A stretch of 64,000 nucleotides of DNA, taken from assembly GCF_017916475.1 (NCBI RefSeq), contig NZ_JAFMTB010000004.1:1-64000 (forward strand), read 5' to 3'. The position numbers and the translations under genes are program-made. The notes under the pieces were generated by a model. It searched no databases and was not told where the DNA came from. It saw nothing but the letters and a program-made list of their open reading frames with translations. Positions 1 to 7,992 of this stretch are shown piece by piece. Within the stretch, counting starts at the first letter, position 1; each line of letters begins with the position of its first letter. The DNA comes from Patulibacter sp. SYSU D01012 (GTDB lineage Bacteria > Actinomycetota > Thermoleophilia > Solirubrobacterales > Solirubrobacteraceae).

Positions 1-603
1 TCGAGAGACATGCGCATGCTGTTGCGTTTTCAAAGACCGCCGCGCCCCTACGGACCAGGGTGTTCAAACCTTGGAGAGACGCACACCGATCGCTCGGTGC
101 GGGCTGAGGACTTTAGCAGACCCGCTCCGGCTCATGTCGGCCGGTCGAAACCAGCCTGCCAAGCGAATCGCTGAGGTCTTCAGCGGCCGAAGAACCTTAG
201 CAGATCCTGTCCGGCGTGTGTCGGCCGGTATCTCCGGCCCGCCGTCTGGATCGCTTCCGATCTCCGACACCCCTGGAGCCCTCCACCCCGCTTCCCCCTC
301 CGTCCGCCTGTCGGCGACTCGGGGCTCTGCGGTGCGCCGCGCTCCAGCGGCTCGAGAAAGATACAGCTTTCCGAGAATCGTGCGTCGCGCCCCTCCGGCA
401 CGTCCCGCGCCTCGGCCCCCGGCGTCCGCAGAGCGACGACCGTCGGCGTCCCCGCGACCCGCTCGTCGTCCTCGCTCCCGGCGGTTCCCGCCGCGTCCCT
501 TCCCCCCGGCGGCGCCGACGCCTCCGCGTCGGTCGCCGCCCCGTCCGTCGCGGGACCCCCGGGCCGGGTCCCCGGGCTCGCGTCCCCCAGCCCGCCGCCG
601 CGG
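1..603. other. No convincing gene; repeat-containing spacer
   Basis: I see no credible gene here. The open frames on both strands are arginine/proline- or glycine-rich strings typical of shadows in very GC-rich DNA. The first 60 bases are noticeably less GC-rich than the rest. The stretch holds one imperfect direct repeat (106-145 and 190-229) and a small palindrome at 169-185 (CGCTGA, five bases, TCAGCG). The remainder, about 240-603, shows nothing I can interpret. The window edge may cut a neighbouring feature. Confidence 0.5.
106..229. repeat. Imperfect direct repeat, two 40-bp copies 84 bp apart
   Basis: Copies lie at 106-145 and 190-229. Both contain CTTAGCAGA or TTTAGCAGA followed by a GTCCGG or CTCCGG block and end in TGTCGGCCGGT; most positions agree. 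The spacing is 84 bp. Function is unknown. The copies are less GC-rich than the surroundings, which makes chance similarity less likely than in the rest of the window. Confidence 0.6.
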
Positions 604-975
604 TCACCCCTCGCCACGGCGCCCCGGAGCGCAGCCCTGACAGCGGTCCATCGCGTACATCCGGCCCGGCACGTAGCGGCCGCCGCACCACAGGCACCGG
701 CGCAGGTGCTCCTCCCGGGCGCCCGTCGCCTCGGCGAGCGCGATGCCCAGGTCCCGCTCGAGGAGCGGCAGGGCGACCGACGGGGAGAGGTGCGTCACGT
801 CCCGCATCTCGTCGAAGGGCTCCCCCGTCGCCGTCCACCCCACGTCGAGCCACCCCACGAAGAGCCCCGCCGGCGACAGCGCGACGCCGAGCATCCGGGA
901 GGGGTCGCACCACAGCCCCTCGCAGTCCGGCCGCAGGCCCGCGGCCTCCAGGATCAGGTCGATCGGGTCGTGCAC
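604..975 (-). CDS. Hypothetical protein with C-terminal zinc ribbon
   Basis: I do not recognise the family. The product is about 123 residues if translation starts at the GTG at 975 (MHDPIDLILEAAG); a GTG at 1014 would add 13 residues. The C-terminus carries CLWCGG and DRCQGC, two CxxC pairs 14 residues apart, which should bind one zinc ion. The centre reads like a compact alpha/beta domain (LFVGWLDVGWTATGEPFDE) with an acidic helix after it. It is transcribed divergently from the NYN-domain gene at 1037, with only 22-61 bp between the starts. No clear ribosome-binding site is visible, so the start is uncertain. That the frame is used is supported by its balanced composition, unlike the overlapping frames. 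Confidence 0.6.
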   Translation of the reverse strand: MHDPIDLILEAAGLRPDCEGLWCDPSRMLGVALSPAGLFVGWLDVGWTATGEPFDEMRDVTHLSPSVALPLLERDLGIALAEATGAREEHLRRCLWCGGRYVPGRMYAMDRCQGCAPGRRGEG

Positions 976-1036
976 GGCGGGACACGCGTTGGCGTCATGT
1001 CCTACGGCTACCACACCGACACGCCAGACTGGGAGC

Positions 1037-1426
1037 GTGTCCGCCCCGAACCCCCGTCGTCTGCTCGCCGACGGCTCCAACGTGATGGGGTCACGGCCCG
1101 ACGGCTGGTGGCGCGATCGGCCCGCGGCACGTCGCCGCCTGGTGGACGAGCTGGAGTCGGCGCGCGCCTCCGTGCTGGCGCTCACCGGGCTGCCGGCGTC
1201 CGCGCCGGTCGTCGTGGTGTTCGACGGTCCGGAGCACGACGTCCCGGCCACCGTCGTGCACGTCCGCTTCGTGCCGCACGCGGACGACCTGCTCGCGGAC
1301 CTCGCGGTCCCGGGCGACGTCGTCGTGACGTCGGACCGGGCGCTCGCCGCGCGGGTGGTGGACGCCGGGGCGACCACCGTGGGCGCGGGCCGCCTGGCCC
1401 GCGCCCTCGCGGCCGCCCGCGGCTAG
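1037..1426 (+). CDS. NYN/YacP-like PIN-fold domain protein (predicted RNA nuclease)
   Basis: A 129-residue single-domain protein. The N-terminus LLADGSNVMGSRPDGWWRD (D12, N15) is the signature of small NYN/YacP-type PIN-fold proteins, in which the first Asp binds metal. Further conserved-looking acidic positions are VVFDGPEHD and VVTSDRALA. Proteins of this family are predicted Mg-dependent endoribonucleases; the substrate here is unknown. The GTG start at 1037 is chosen because the ATG at 1084 would remove the DGSNV motif. Its stop shares the bases CTAG (1423-1426) with the stop of the convergent NlpC/P60 gene. Confidence 0.75.
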   Translation: MSAPNPRRLLADGSNVMGSRPDGWWRDRPAARRRLVDELESARASVLALTGLPASAPVVVVFDGPEHDVPATVVHVRFVPHADDLLADLAVPGDVVVTSDRALAARVVDAGATTVGAGRLARALAAARG

Positions 1427-2565
1427 GCGACGCGCCGCGCGCCCACGTAGTGCTGGCTCCAGTAGCCGGACGTGAAGGAGTGCTCCATCACGCCGTGCGA
1501 CGTCGCCGAGATCGCGGTCGACGGGCCCGTCGCGATGCCGACGTGGGACGCCCCCGCGCCGGCCGTCGAGAAGAACACGAGGTCGCCGGCCTGCACCGCG
1601 CCCTTGCTCACGGACGACCCGACGCCGTACTGGGCGAAGCTCGTGCGGGGGAGCGAGACGCCCGCCTTGCGCATCGCCCACTGCGTCAGGCCCGAGCAGT
1701 CGAAGGACGACGGTCCCGTCGCGCCCGACGCGTACGGGGCGCCGATCTTCGTCCGCGCCGCGGCGATCGCGGCGCCCGCGCCGGTCCCCGTGCTCGTCCC
1801 CGCATCCCCGTCGTCGGCCGTCGACGCGTGCGCGCCCGTGGCCGAGACGCCCAGGCTCGCCAGCGTCCGCGGCCCGGGGATCCCGTCGACCTCGAGGCCG
1901 TGCGCCCGCTGGTGGGCGCGCAGCGCCTTGCGGGTCTGCGGGCCCCAGGTGCCATCCGCCGACACGCCGAGCGCGCGCTGGATCCTGCGGATCGTCGCCG
2001 CAGACAGATCGACGTCGGCCCCCTTCGCCGACGCGGACGATCCGCGGGCCTTCGCGGCGGACGACGCCTTCGCCGTCCCCGTCCCCGTCCCCGTCCCGAG
2101 CGCCGCCGCGGTGAGCGCGCCGACCACCCCGTCGGCCTGCAGGCCGTGGGCGCGCTGGAACGCGCGGACGGCCTTCGCCGTCGCTGCGCCGAACTCGCCG
2201 TCGGCGGCGACGCCGAGCGCGCGCTGGAGCGCCCGGACGGCCGACCCGCTGTCGCCGCGCTTCAGCAGTCCGCTCGCCAGCGGGGCGGCGTCCGCCGTGC
2301 CCGCCGTGACGGCCTCGGTGGCCGGGACGGCCAGGGTGACGCCCACGAGGGCGGCCGCGATCCGGCCCTTCGCACCGCGGCGCAGACCCGGGCGGCGCGC
2401 GGCCGCTGACTCGCGGCGGAGACGCGAGCGCACGAGGGAGCGCTCCCAGACCTCGTGCTCGCCGAGGTCGCGGCGGCCCGGCCGGGGCGCCGTGAACGCC
2501 CACTCCTCGTCGGGGACCCCGAGGCGCCAGAGCTCGCCCGTGCGTGCGGTCATCGTCGATGCCAT
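1423..2565 (-). CDS. Secreted NlpC/P60 peptidoglycan hydrolase with two peptidoglycan-binding repeats
   Basis: A 380-residue cell-wall hydrolase. After a cytoplasmic-looking start comes a hydrophobic segment around residues 68-90 (AALVGVTLAVPATEAVTAG) that acts as signal or anchor. Two peptidoglycan-binding_1 repeats follow (VRALQRALGVAADGEFG; IRRIQRALGVSADGTWG), separated by Gly/Thr/Ser/Ala linkers. The C-terminal NlpC/P60 domain has FDCSGLTQWA (catalytic Cys) and ASHVGIA (His). The family cleaves stem peptides, usually D-gamma-Glu-diaminopimelate bonds. The ATG at 2565 is preceded by a good AGGAG. The leader contains a c-di-AMP riboswitch, so expression is probably tied to osmotic and cell-wall state. 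The 58-residue stretch before the hydrophobic segment is unusually long and would remain cytoplasmic or be cleaved. Confidence 0.92.
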   Translation of the reverse strand: MASTMTARTGELWRLGVPDEEWAFTAPRPGRRDLGEHEVWERSLVRSRLRRESAAARRPGLRRGAKGRIAAALVGVTLAVPATEAVTAGTADAAPLASGLLKRGDSGSAVRALQRALGVAADGEFGAATAKAVRAFQRAHGLQADGVVGALTAAALGTGTGTGTAKASSAAKARGSSASAKGADVDLSAATIRRIQRALGVSADGTWGPQTRKALRAHQRAHGLEVDGIPGPRTLASLGVSATGAHASTADDGDAGTSTGTGAGAAIAAARTKIGAPYASGATGPSSFDCSGLTQWAMRKAGVSLPRTSFAQYGVGSSVSKGAVQAGDLVFFSTAGAGASHVGIATGPSTAISATSHGVMEHSFTSGYWSQHYVGARRVA

Positions 2566-2583
2566 GTGTGCTCCTGCTGGTCC

Positions 2584-2740
2584 GTGGCCTACGAGGTGAG
2601 CTGACGGGCTCGCGCTGCGCGCTACGCCGCTGACGACGGCGATTCGCCCCGGGGCCGACGACGACCCAGGTGGTTCCCCCGCTCCCCGCCCCCGGAGGGA
2701 CGCGGACTCGGCCGATTGGTGTTCCGAGGAGGGAACACGA
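2584..2740 (-). promoter_or_regulatory. c-di-AMP riboswitch (ydaO/yuaA type)
   Basis: Read on the minus strand, the leader of the NlpC/P60 gene contains, in order, the hallmark blocks of the ydaO riboswitch: GCGGGGGAACCACCT, GGGGCGAATCGC, and GAGCCCGTCAGCTCACCTCG followed by TAGGC just before the ribosome-binding site. These match the conserved core of actinobacterial c-di-AMP riboswitches as I remember it. The riboswitch is known to turn off cell-wall hydrolase genes when c-di-AMP is high. The 5' boundary is approximate; the 3' boundary, near 2584, is firm. Confidence 0.88.
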
Positions 2741-2839
2741 CTCCGACGGGGAAGGTGCGGTGCGCGCCGTGGCGGGTTCGCGCTCGTGCCCGTCGCGATT
2801 CCGTCCCCCGGCCGGCCGCAGCGTCCCTATCGTTCGCCC

Positions 2840-3496
2840 ATGAGCCCTCTCGCGCCGCCCCGTCCCCGCCGCCGCGGCCCTCGGCGCGTGCGCGCCGTCC
2901 GGATGCCGCTGGCGCTGCTCGTCGCCGCCCTCCTGGGCGCGCTCGCCGCCCCCGCGCCCTCGCCGGCCGCGCGCCCGCGGTGCCCCGGCGCCGACCGCAC
3001 CCCGGCGGCCCAAGGCCCCGCCCGGGCCGAGGCCGCCGTGCTGTGCCTGGTCAACCACGAGCGCCGCGCCGCCGGCCTGCGTGCCGTCCGCCGCGACGCC
3101 GACCTGCGCCGGGCCGCGCGCCGACACGCCGGCGACATGGCCGCCCGCGGCTTCTTCGCGCACGACGCGCCGTCGCCCGCGCCGTTCGGGACCGACCTGA
3201 CCGACCGCGTCGAGGCCGCGGGCTACCGCTGGAGCGCGCTCGGCGAGAACATCGCCGCGGGGCAGCCCACGCCGCGCGCGGTCCTGCGGGCGTGGCTCGA
3301 CAGCGCGGGACACTGTCGCAACCTGCTCTCGCCGGCCTTCACCGAGCTCGGGGTCGGCGTCGACACCCGGGGGCCGGGGGCGTACGCCGGGCCGACGTGG
3401 GTGCAGGACTTCGGCCGTCCGCGCGCGAGCGCCGCCCCCGCCGACCGCCGCGCCCGGTGCCCCCGCCGGCCCGCGCGGCCCGCCGCCCGCGGCTGA
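2840..3496 (+). CDS. Secreted CAP-domain (SCP/PR1-like) protein
   Basis: A 218-residue exported protein. An arginine-rich N-terminus is followed by a hydrophobic core (LALLVAALLGALAAPAPSPAAR), a good signal peptide. The CAP domain follows: CLVNHERRAAGL, then ARRHAGDMAARGFFAHD, GENIAAGQ and AWLDSAGHCRNLLSP, the conserved helix-strand motifs of SCP/PR-1 proteins, including the paired His and Glu. Bacterial CAP proteins are extracellular and of mostly unknown activity, often linked to cell wall or stress. The C-terminal 30 residues are a low-complexity Arg/Pro/Ala tail. The start is the ATG at 2840, directly before the signal peptide. The gene diverges from the riboswitch-controlled hydrolase. 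Confidence 0.88.
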   Translation: MSPLAPPRPRRRGPRRVRAVRMPLALLVAALLGALAAPAPSPAARPRCPGADRTPAAQGPARAEAAVLCLVNHERRAAGLRAVRRDADLRRAARRHAGDMAARGFFAHDAPSPAPFGTDLTDRVEAAGYRWSALGENIAAGQPTPRAVLRAWLDSAGHCRNLLSPAFTELGVGVDTRGPGAYAGPTWVQDFGRPRASAAPADRRARCPRRPARPAARG

Positions 3497-3588
3497 CCGG
3501 GGGCCGCGCGGCCGGCCGACCCGGGGCCCGCGAAGGCGCCGGCGGGCGCCGTTTCGCCCCGGGGGCGCGGGGGTAGCCGAGCGGCGCG

Positions 3589-3810
3589 ATGTCCACACTC
3601 CCCCTCCCCGTCCCCGCCCCCGCCCTCCTGGCCGCGCGGCGCGCGGGCGACCACCGCCGGCTGCAGCGCGTGCGCGAGCTGCTGCGCCGGCCGGCGGCGG
3701 CGCGTGACGGCGAGCCCGCCCCGCGCGACCACGAGCGGGCGGCGCGCGACCGGGCCCGCGCCGTCGGCCGGGCGCTCGGCCGCCGCGGCACCGGGGCGGC
3801 GGCGCGATGA
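3589..3810 (+). CDS. Small basic protein, coupled to downstream SDR gene
   Basis: A possible 73-residue arginine-rich protein (AARRAGDHRRLQRVRELLRR), not recognised. Its stop overlaps the start of the following gene as ATGA at 3807-3810, the arrangement used throughout this window for coupled genes, which is the main argument that it is real. No strong ribosome-binding site is visible before its ATG. It could instead be a leader or a chance frame in GC-rich DNA. Confidence 0.4.
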   Translation: MSTLPLPVPAPALLAARRAGDHRRLQRVRELLRRPAAARDGEPAPRDHERAARDRARAVGRALGRRGTGAAAR

Positions 3811-4700
3811 GCGACGTCTGCCTCGTCACCGGCTCCACCGGCTTCATCGGCTCGCAGCTCGTCGAGCGCCTGGCCCGCGAGGACGTGCAGCTGCGGGCGC
3901 TGGCCCGCACGCCGTCGCACTTCCGGCCGCCCGAGGGCAAGGCCGTCGACGTCGTGCAGGCCGACCTCTCGCAACCCGACACGCTCGGCGCCGCGCTGGA
4001 CGGCGTCGACGTCGCGTACTACCTCGTCCACTCCATGGACACGACCGGCGACCTGGCCGCGCAGGACCGCGAGGCCGCGACCAACTTCCGCTCGGCCGCG
4101 CAGGAGGCCGGACTGCGGCGCATCGTCTACATGGGCGCCGTCGGCTACCGCCCGGACGCGAGCGTCCACCTGCGCAGCCGGCACGAGGTCGAGGAGATCC
4201 TCGGCGAGGCCGCGCCGGAGTTCGTCGCCGTCCGCGCGTCGATGACCGTCGGGGCCGGCAGCGGGTCCTTCAAGACCCTCGTGCAGATGGTCGAGCGGCT
4301 CCCGGTGCTCGCGACCGCCTCGTGGCGGGACCGGCCGTCGCAGCCCATCGCGATCACCGACGTGCTCGAGTGCCTCGCGGCGGCCCGCACGGCGCCGCCC
4401 GGCCGCTACGACGTCGCCGGCCCGGACACGCTGACGATCGAGGAGATGATGCGCATCATCGCCGACCTCCTCGACAAGCCCTACCGCGCCGTCCCGGTCC
4501 CCGGCAGCGTCCCGAAGCTGGAGGGCGCGGTCGCGAGCCTCGTGGCCGACGAGGACCGGCCGACGATCACGGCGCTGCTCGAGGGGCTGCACGACGACCT
4601 CGTCGTCGAGGACAACGCGGCCCCCACCGTCTTCGGCGTCACCCCGACGCCGTTCCGCGACGCCGCGGCGGCCGCCATCCCCGCGATCGTCCGCGACTGA
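3807..4700 (+). CDS. Atypical SDR / NAD(P)H-binding oxidoreductase (YbjT-like)
   Basis: A 297-residue Rossmann protein. The N-terminal TGSTGFIGSQLVERL is the atypical SDR nucleotide-binding glycine motif. Residues near 72-80 (DVAYYLVHSM) and the later YMGAVGYRP are characteristic of the YbjT/SDR_a5 group, in which the classical YxxxK pair is often absent. Substrate is unknown; relatives act as NAD(P)H sensors or quinone/epimerase-type enzymes. It lies 23 bp before a HAD phosphatase gene and probably forms an operon with it. Confidence 0.85.
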   Translation: MSDVCLVTGSTGFIGSQLVERLAREDVQLRALARTPSHFRPPEGKAVDVVQADLSQPDTLGAALDGVDVAYYLVHSMDTTGDLAAQDREAATNFRSAAQEAGLRRIVYMGAVGYRPDASVHLRSRHEVEEILGEAAPEFVAVRASMTVGAGSGSFKTLVQMVERLPVLATASWRDRPSQPIAITDVLECLAAARTAPPGRYDVAGPDTLTIEEMMRIIADLLDKPYRAVPVPGSVPKLEGAVASLVADEDRPTITALLEGLHDDLVVEDNAAPTVFGVTPTPFRDAAAAAIPAIVRD

Positions 4701-4723
4701 CCCGCCCCCGAAGGGAGCACCGC

Positions 4724-5380
4724 ATGCCGGCCCCCGCCGCCATCCTGGACATCGACGGCACCCTCGTCGACACGAACTACCAGCACACGCTCGCCTGGAA
4801 CGAGGCGTTCACGCAGCACGGCTTCGTCCTGCCGATCTGGCGGATCCACCGCTCGATCGGCATGGGCGGCGACCAGCTCGTCAAGGAGCTGATCGGCGAG
4901 GAGGCCGACGAGGAGGTCGGCGACGAGATCCGCGCCGCCGAGAGCACGCTCTACCTGGCGTCGATCGCGTCCGTGCACGCGCTGGAGGAGTCGCGCGAGC
5001 TGATCGAGACCCTGTCCGCCGGCGACCGCAAGTGCTGCCTGGCGAGCTCGGCGCGGGCGAAGGAGGTCGACCACTACCTGGACCTGCTCGACGCCCGCGA
5101 GCTCGTCGACTCGTGGACGACCTCGTCGGACGTCGAGAACACGAAGCCCGCGCCCGACCTGGTGCGGGCGGCGCTCGAGAAGCTCGGCACCGACGACGCC
5201 GTGATGGTCGGGGACACGCCCTGGGACATCGAGGCCGCGCGCAAGGCGGGCGTGCCGACGATCGCGGTGCTGACGGGCGGCTTCTCCGAGCAGGAGCTGA
5301 CGGACGCGGGCGCGGTGAACGTCTTCACGTCCGTCGTCGAGCTGCGCCAGCGGCTCGACGAGACCCCGCTCGCCGGCTGA
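4724..5380 (+). CDS. HAD-superfamily phosphatase (phosphoglycolate phosphatase-like)
   Basis: A 218-residue haloacid dehalogenase-type hydrolase. Motif I is LDIDGTLVD (nucleophile D9, acid/base D11). A four-helix cap follows (residues about 18-85), then motif II LASSA, the motif III Lys in ENTKPAPD, and motif IV MVGDTPWDIEAA. This layout fits subfamily IA phosphatases acting on small phosphorylated metabolites; the actual substrate cannot be read. The ATG at 4724 has an AAGGGAG at 4711-4717. Its stop codon forms part of a terminator hairpin. Confidence 0.88.
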   Translation: MPAPAAILDIDGTLVDTNYQHTLAWNEAFTQHGFVLPIWRIHRSIGMGGDQLVKELIGEEADEEVGDEIRAAESTLYLASIASVHALEESRELIETLSAGDRKCCLASSARAKEVDHYLDLLDARELVDSWTTSSDVENTKPAPDLVRAALEKLGTDDAVMVGDTPWDIEAARKAGVPTIAVLTGGFSEQELTDAGAVNVFTSVVELRQRLDETPLAG

Positions 5381-5405
5381 CCCGCGGGCGCGCCGCCCGC
5401 GGGTC
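5379..5405 (+). terminator. Intrinsic-terminator-like hairpin after HAD gene
   Basis: GACCCGCGGGC and its exact complement GCCCGCGGGTC form an 11-bp stem around a 5-nt loop. The hairpin begins inside the TGA of the HAD gene. It lies between convergent genes and could serve both. There is no U tract, which is usual in very GC-rich actinobacteria. Confidence 0.55.
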
Positions 5406-5434
5406 GCCGTCACCGCCCCGGCGGCGCGGCCGAC

Positions 5435-6214
5435 CTACCGGCCGTGCGCCGGGGTGCCGTGCTTCGGGCCCTTCGCCAGGAAGCCCTGCACGGCGTTCTT
5501 CAGGTCCTCGGTGCCGAAGAGGGCGCCCGAGACGGCGGGGACGACGGAGTCGGCCCCCGCCAGGCCGTCGTCGCACCACGCGCGGACGATCTGCTTCGTC
5601 GCGTCGTGCGCCCGCGTCGGCCCGTCCGCGAGGCGGCGCGCGAGCGCACGCGCCTGCGCGTCGACCTCGTCGTCCTCCCACACGCGGTTGACGACGTTCC
5701 ACCGCTCGAGCGTCTCGGCGTCGAACAGCTCGGCCGTCATCACGAGCTCGCGGGCCCGACCGGAGCCGGCGCGCTCGGCGATGCGCTGCGGGCCGCCCAT
5801 CGACGGCGTCAGGCCGACCACCGTCTCGACCAGCCCGAACTTCGCGGAGCGGCCGGCGACGATCAGGTCGCAGCCCAGCGCGAGCTCGAACGCCGCGGTC
5901 AGCGTCAGCGCGTGCGCGGCGAAGACGACCGGGCACGGCAGGCGCTCGATCGTGGTGACGGCCCGCAGCAGGTCGCGCCACAGCTCGGCGCCCTGCTCGA
6001 CGCTCAGCCCGTCGAACTCGTGCACGTCGACGCCCCCGGACACGACGGAGCCGTCCGCGCGGATCAGCAGCCCGCGCGGCGGGTCGGCCTCGAGCGCGGC
6101 CGCGTGGCGGCGCAGCGCATCGAACATCGCGCGGTCGAACAGGTTCAGCGGCGGGCTGGCGATCGTGAGGACGGCGAGGCCGTCCTCACGCTCCAGGGTC
6201 ATCGGCTCGGTCAT
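5435..6214 (-). CDS. Enoyl-CoA hydratase/isomerase (crotonase) family protein
   Basis: A 259-residue crotonase-fold protein. The oxyanion-hole segments are visible: GLLIRADGSVVSGGVDVHEF in the first half and AAHALTLTAAFELALGCDLIVAG in the centre. In the second segment the usual GxxxGGGxE pattern is degenerate (ALTLTAAFELAL), so it may not be a standard hydratase. VETVVGLTPSMGGPQRI is the conserved stretch after the active site. The ATG at 6214 is preceded by GAGGGAG, which selects it over an ATG 33 bp upstream. Reaction and pathway cannot be assigned; it stands alone. Confidence 0.82.
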   Translation of the reverse strand: MTEPMTLEREDGLAVLTIASPPLNLFDRAMFDALRRHAAALEADPPRGLLIRADGSVVSGGVDVHEFDGLSVEQGAELWRDLLRAVTTIERLPCPVVFAAHALTLTAAFELALGCDLIVAGRSAKFGLVETVVGLTPSMGGPQRIAERAGSGRARELVMTAELFDAETLERWNVVNRVWEDDEVDAQARALARRLADGPTRAHDATKQIVRAWCDDGLAGADSVVPAVSGALFGTEDLKNAVQGFLAKGPKHGTPAHGR

Positions 6215-6328
6215 GCGGCTCCCTCTGGTCGGGTCACGGGCCATCATGCCTGGCCGCGCGGCCAGGAGGGGGGCCCGTCCACCGGCCGGGGTGGCGCGCC
6301 GACGCGCTCGGCCGGCGGACGCCGGCGC

Positions 6329-7225
6329 TCACGCCGCGGCGACCTCGGCGGCCGTCGGCATCCCCTCGCGGGCGCCGGGCCGGCCGACGGCCAGGGCCGC
6401 GGCGCGGGCCGCGTAGGCCACGGCGTCCTCGAGCGCGTCGCCGGCGGCGAGGCGCGCGGCGAGGGCGCCGTTGAAGGCGTCGCCGGCGCCGGTGGTGTCG
6501 ACGACGGTCGCCCGGTGCGCCGGGCGGCCCACCGGCGGGCGGCCGGGCCGCGCGAGCAGCGTCCCGTCCCCGCCGAGCGTGACGACCACGTCCGCGCCGG
6601 TGCGGGCCGCGATCGCGGCGGCGGCCTCCGCCACGTCGTCCGTGCCGGCCAGCGCGCACGCCTCGCCCGCGTTCGGGGTCAGCACCACCCCCGCCCCCGC
6701 TGACGGCAGGAGCGCGGGCCGGGCCGGCGCGGGGTTCAGCACGCACGGGACGCCGGCGCCCGTCGCCGCCGCGACGGCCGCGGCCACCGCGTCGTCCGGG
6801 ATCTCGGCGCTGACGAGCACGCACCCGGCGCCCGGCACCCGGCGCGCGACCTCGCGGGCGACGTCGCCCGCGCGGACCGCGGCGTTCGCGCCGGCCGCGA
6901 CGGCGATCTGGTTCTCGCCCGCGTCGTCCACCACGATGAGCGCCGCGCCCGTGGCGGCGTCGTCGCGGACGGCGACCCCCGTCACGTCGACGCCGGCGGC
7001 CCGCAGGTCGTCGAGCGTCCGCCGCCCCTCGTCGTCCGCGCCCACCGCCCCGACGAGCGCCACGCCGGCGCCCAGGCGCGCCGCCGCGACCGCGCCGTTG
7101 GCGCCCTTGCCGCCGCCGAACCGGCCCAGGTCGCCGCCCACGACCGTCTCGCCCGGGGCGGGCAGCGTCGGCACGCGGACGACCAGGTCGACGTTGATGG
7201 CGCCGACGGCGACGACGCGGCTCAC
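6329..7225 (-). CDS. rbsK: Ribokinase-like PfkB carbohydrate kinase
   Basis: A 298-residue PfkB kinase. The N-terminus VVAVGAINVDLVVRVPTLPAPGETV plus FGGGKGANGAVAAARLGA is the ribokinase sugar-binding signature (GGKGANxA), and DTTGAGDAFNGAL near the C-terminus holds the catalytic Asp and anion hole. The best match in architecture is ribokinase (ATP + D-ribose to ribose 5-phosphate), though other pentose or nucleoside substrates are possible. Its GTG start overlaps the stop of the upstream methyltransferase gene by four bases, so the two are translationally coupled. No ribose transporter is adjacent. Confidence 0.85.
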   Translation of the reverse strand: MSRVVAVGAINVDLVVRVPTLPAPGETVVGGDLGRFGGGKGANGAVAAARLGAGVALVGAVGADDEGRRTLDDLRAAGVDVTGVAVRDDAATGAALIVVDDAGENQIAVAAGANAAVRAGDVAREVARRVPGAGCVLVSAEIPDDAVAAAVAAATGAGVPCVLNPAPARPALLPSAGAGVVLTPNAGEACALAGTDDVAEAAAAIAARTGADVVVTLGGDGTLLARPGRPPVGRPAHRATVVDTTGAGDAFNGALAARLAAGDALEDAVAYAARAAALAVGRPGAREGMPTAAEVAAA

Positions 7226-7992
7226 CGGCGGGCCGTCCAGAGCGTCCAGCGGTCCTCCTCGACGACCGGTCCGCCGGGCACGGCCGCGCGCACCGCGTCG
7301 ACGAGGTCGCCGAGCTCGGCGTCGTCGAGCTCGTGCAGGATCGAGCGACCGCGGCGCGCCGCCAGGTCGTCCAGCAGCGCGGCGCGCGACGGATGGCGCG
7401 TCCGCACCTCCCACAGCGACGCGGTCGCGGCGTCGTGGAGTCCCGCGTCGTGCAGGGCGCCCAGCACGTCCGCGGTCGACGGGCGTCGGGCCGCCTCGAC
7501 CTGCAGCAGCCGCGGGGCGCGCGCGAAGAGCAGCCCGCGCACGTGCCGGGCGCTCGGCGGCTGGCGCACGTCGTCCATCGTCCGGTCCTGGACGATGCAC
7601 GTCCCGCCCGGCCGCAGCAGCCGGTGCGCCTCGCGCGCGAACGCGCCGAGGTCGGGCACGTGGTGGACCAGGGCCCGCGCGAAGACGACGTCCGCGCACC
7701 CGTCCGGCAGGCCCGTCGCCGTCGCGTCCCCGTGCACCAGCTCCACGCCCGCGTCGCCGGCGGTCGCCCGACGGGCCGTCCCGAGCATCGTCTCGCTGAA
7801 GTCCACGCCGACGACGCGGCGGGCGCCCAGCCGCCGCCAGGCCCGCACGTACGTGCCGCCGCCGCAGCCGACGTCGACGACGTCGCACCCCCGGGGGTCG
7901 ACGATCGCGGTGACGGCGGCGGCCCACCCGCCGTCGGCGGTCCGGCCGGCGTAGGTCTCGCGGTTCGCGGGGTCGTGGAAGTCGATGGGCAC
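7222..7992 (-). CDS. Class I SAM-dependent methyltransferase
   Basis: A 256-residue methyltransferase. Motif I CDVVDVGCGGGTYV, motif II VVGVDFSETML, and DVVFARALVHHVPDLGAFAREAHRLLRPGGTCIVQDR are typical of the methyltransferase_11/UbiE-like group. The last third (PRLLQVEAARRPSTADVLG) probably forms the substrate lid. The substrate is unknown. The GTG at 7992 is chosen because a GGAGG lies six bases upstream. It is coupled to the PfkB kinase gene. Confidence 0.85.
   Translation of the reverse strand: MPIDFHDPANRETYAGRTADGGWAAAVTAIVDPRGCDVVDVGCGGGTYVRAWRRLGARRVVGVDFSETMLGTARRATAGDAGVELVHGDATATGLPDGCADVVFARALVHHVPDLGAFAREAHRLLRPGGTCIVQDRTMDDVRQPPSARHVRGLLFARAPRLLQVEAARRPSTADVLGALHDAGLHDAATASLWEVRTRHPSRAALLDDLAARRGRSILHELDDAELGDLVDAVRAAVPGGPVVEEDRWTLWTARR

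Noticed and set aside
1-60. Possible rRNA or tRNA remnant at the left edge because of lower GC
   Set aside because: No recognisable rRNA/tRNA motif in 60 bases; insufficient evidence.
180-617. Glycine/alanine-rich frame on the minus strand near the left edge
   Set aside because: Low-complexity composition, no ribosome-binding site, and it overlaps the end of the zinc-ribbon gene.
3704-4723. N-terminal extension of the HAD phosphatase through the SDR gene
   Set aside because: The extension is an out-of-frame shadow of the SDR; the real ATG at 4724 has a clear AAGGGAG.
5435-6247. Longer crotonase start at 6247
   Set aside because: The ATG at 6214 has a proper ribosome-binding site and the extra 11 residues are not family-like.
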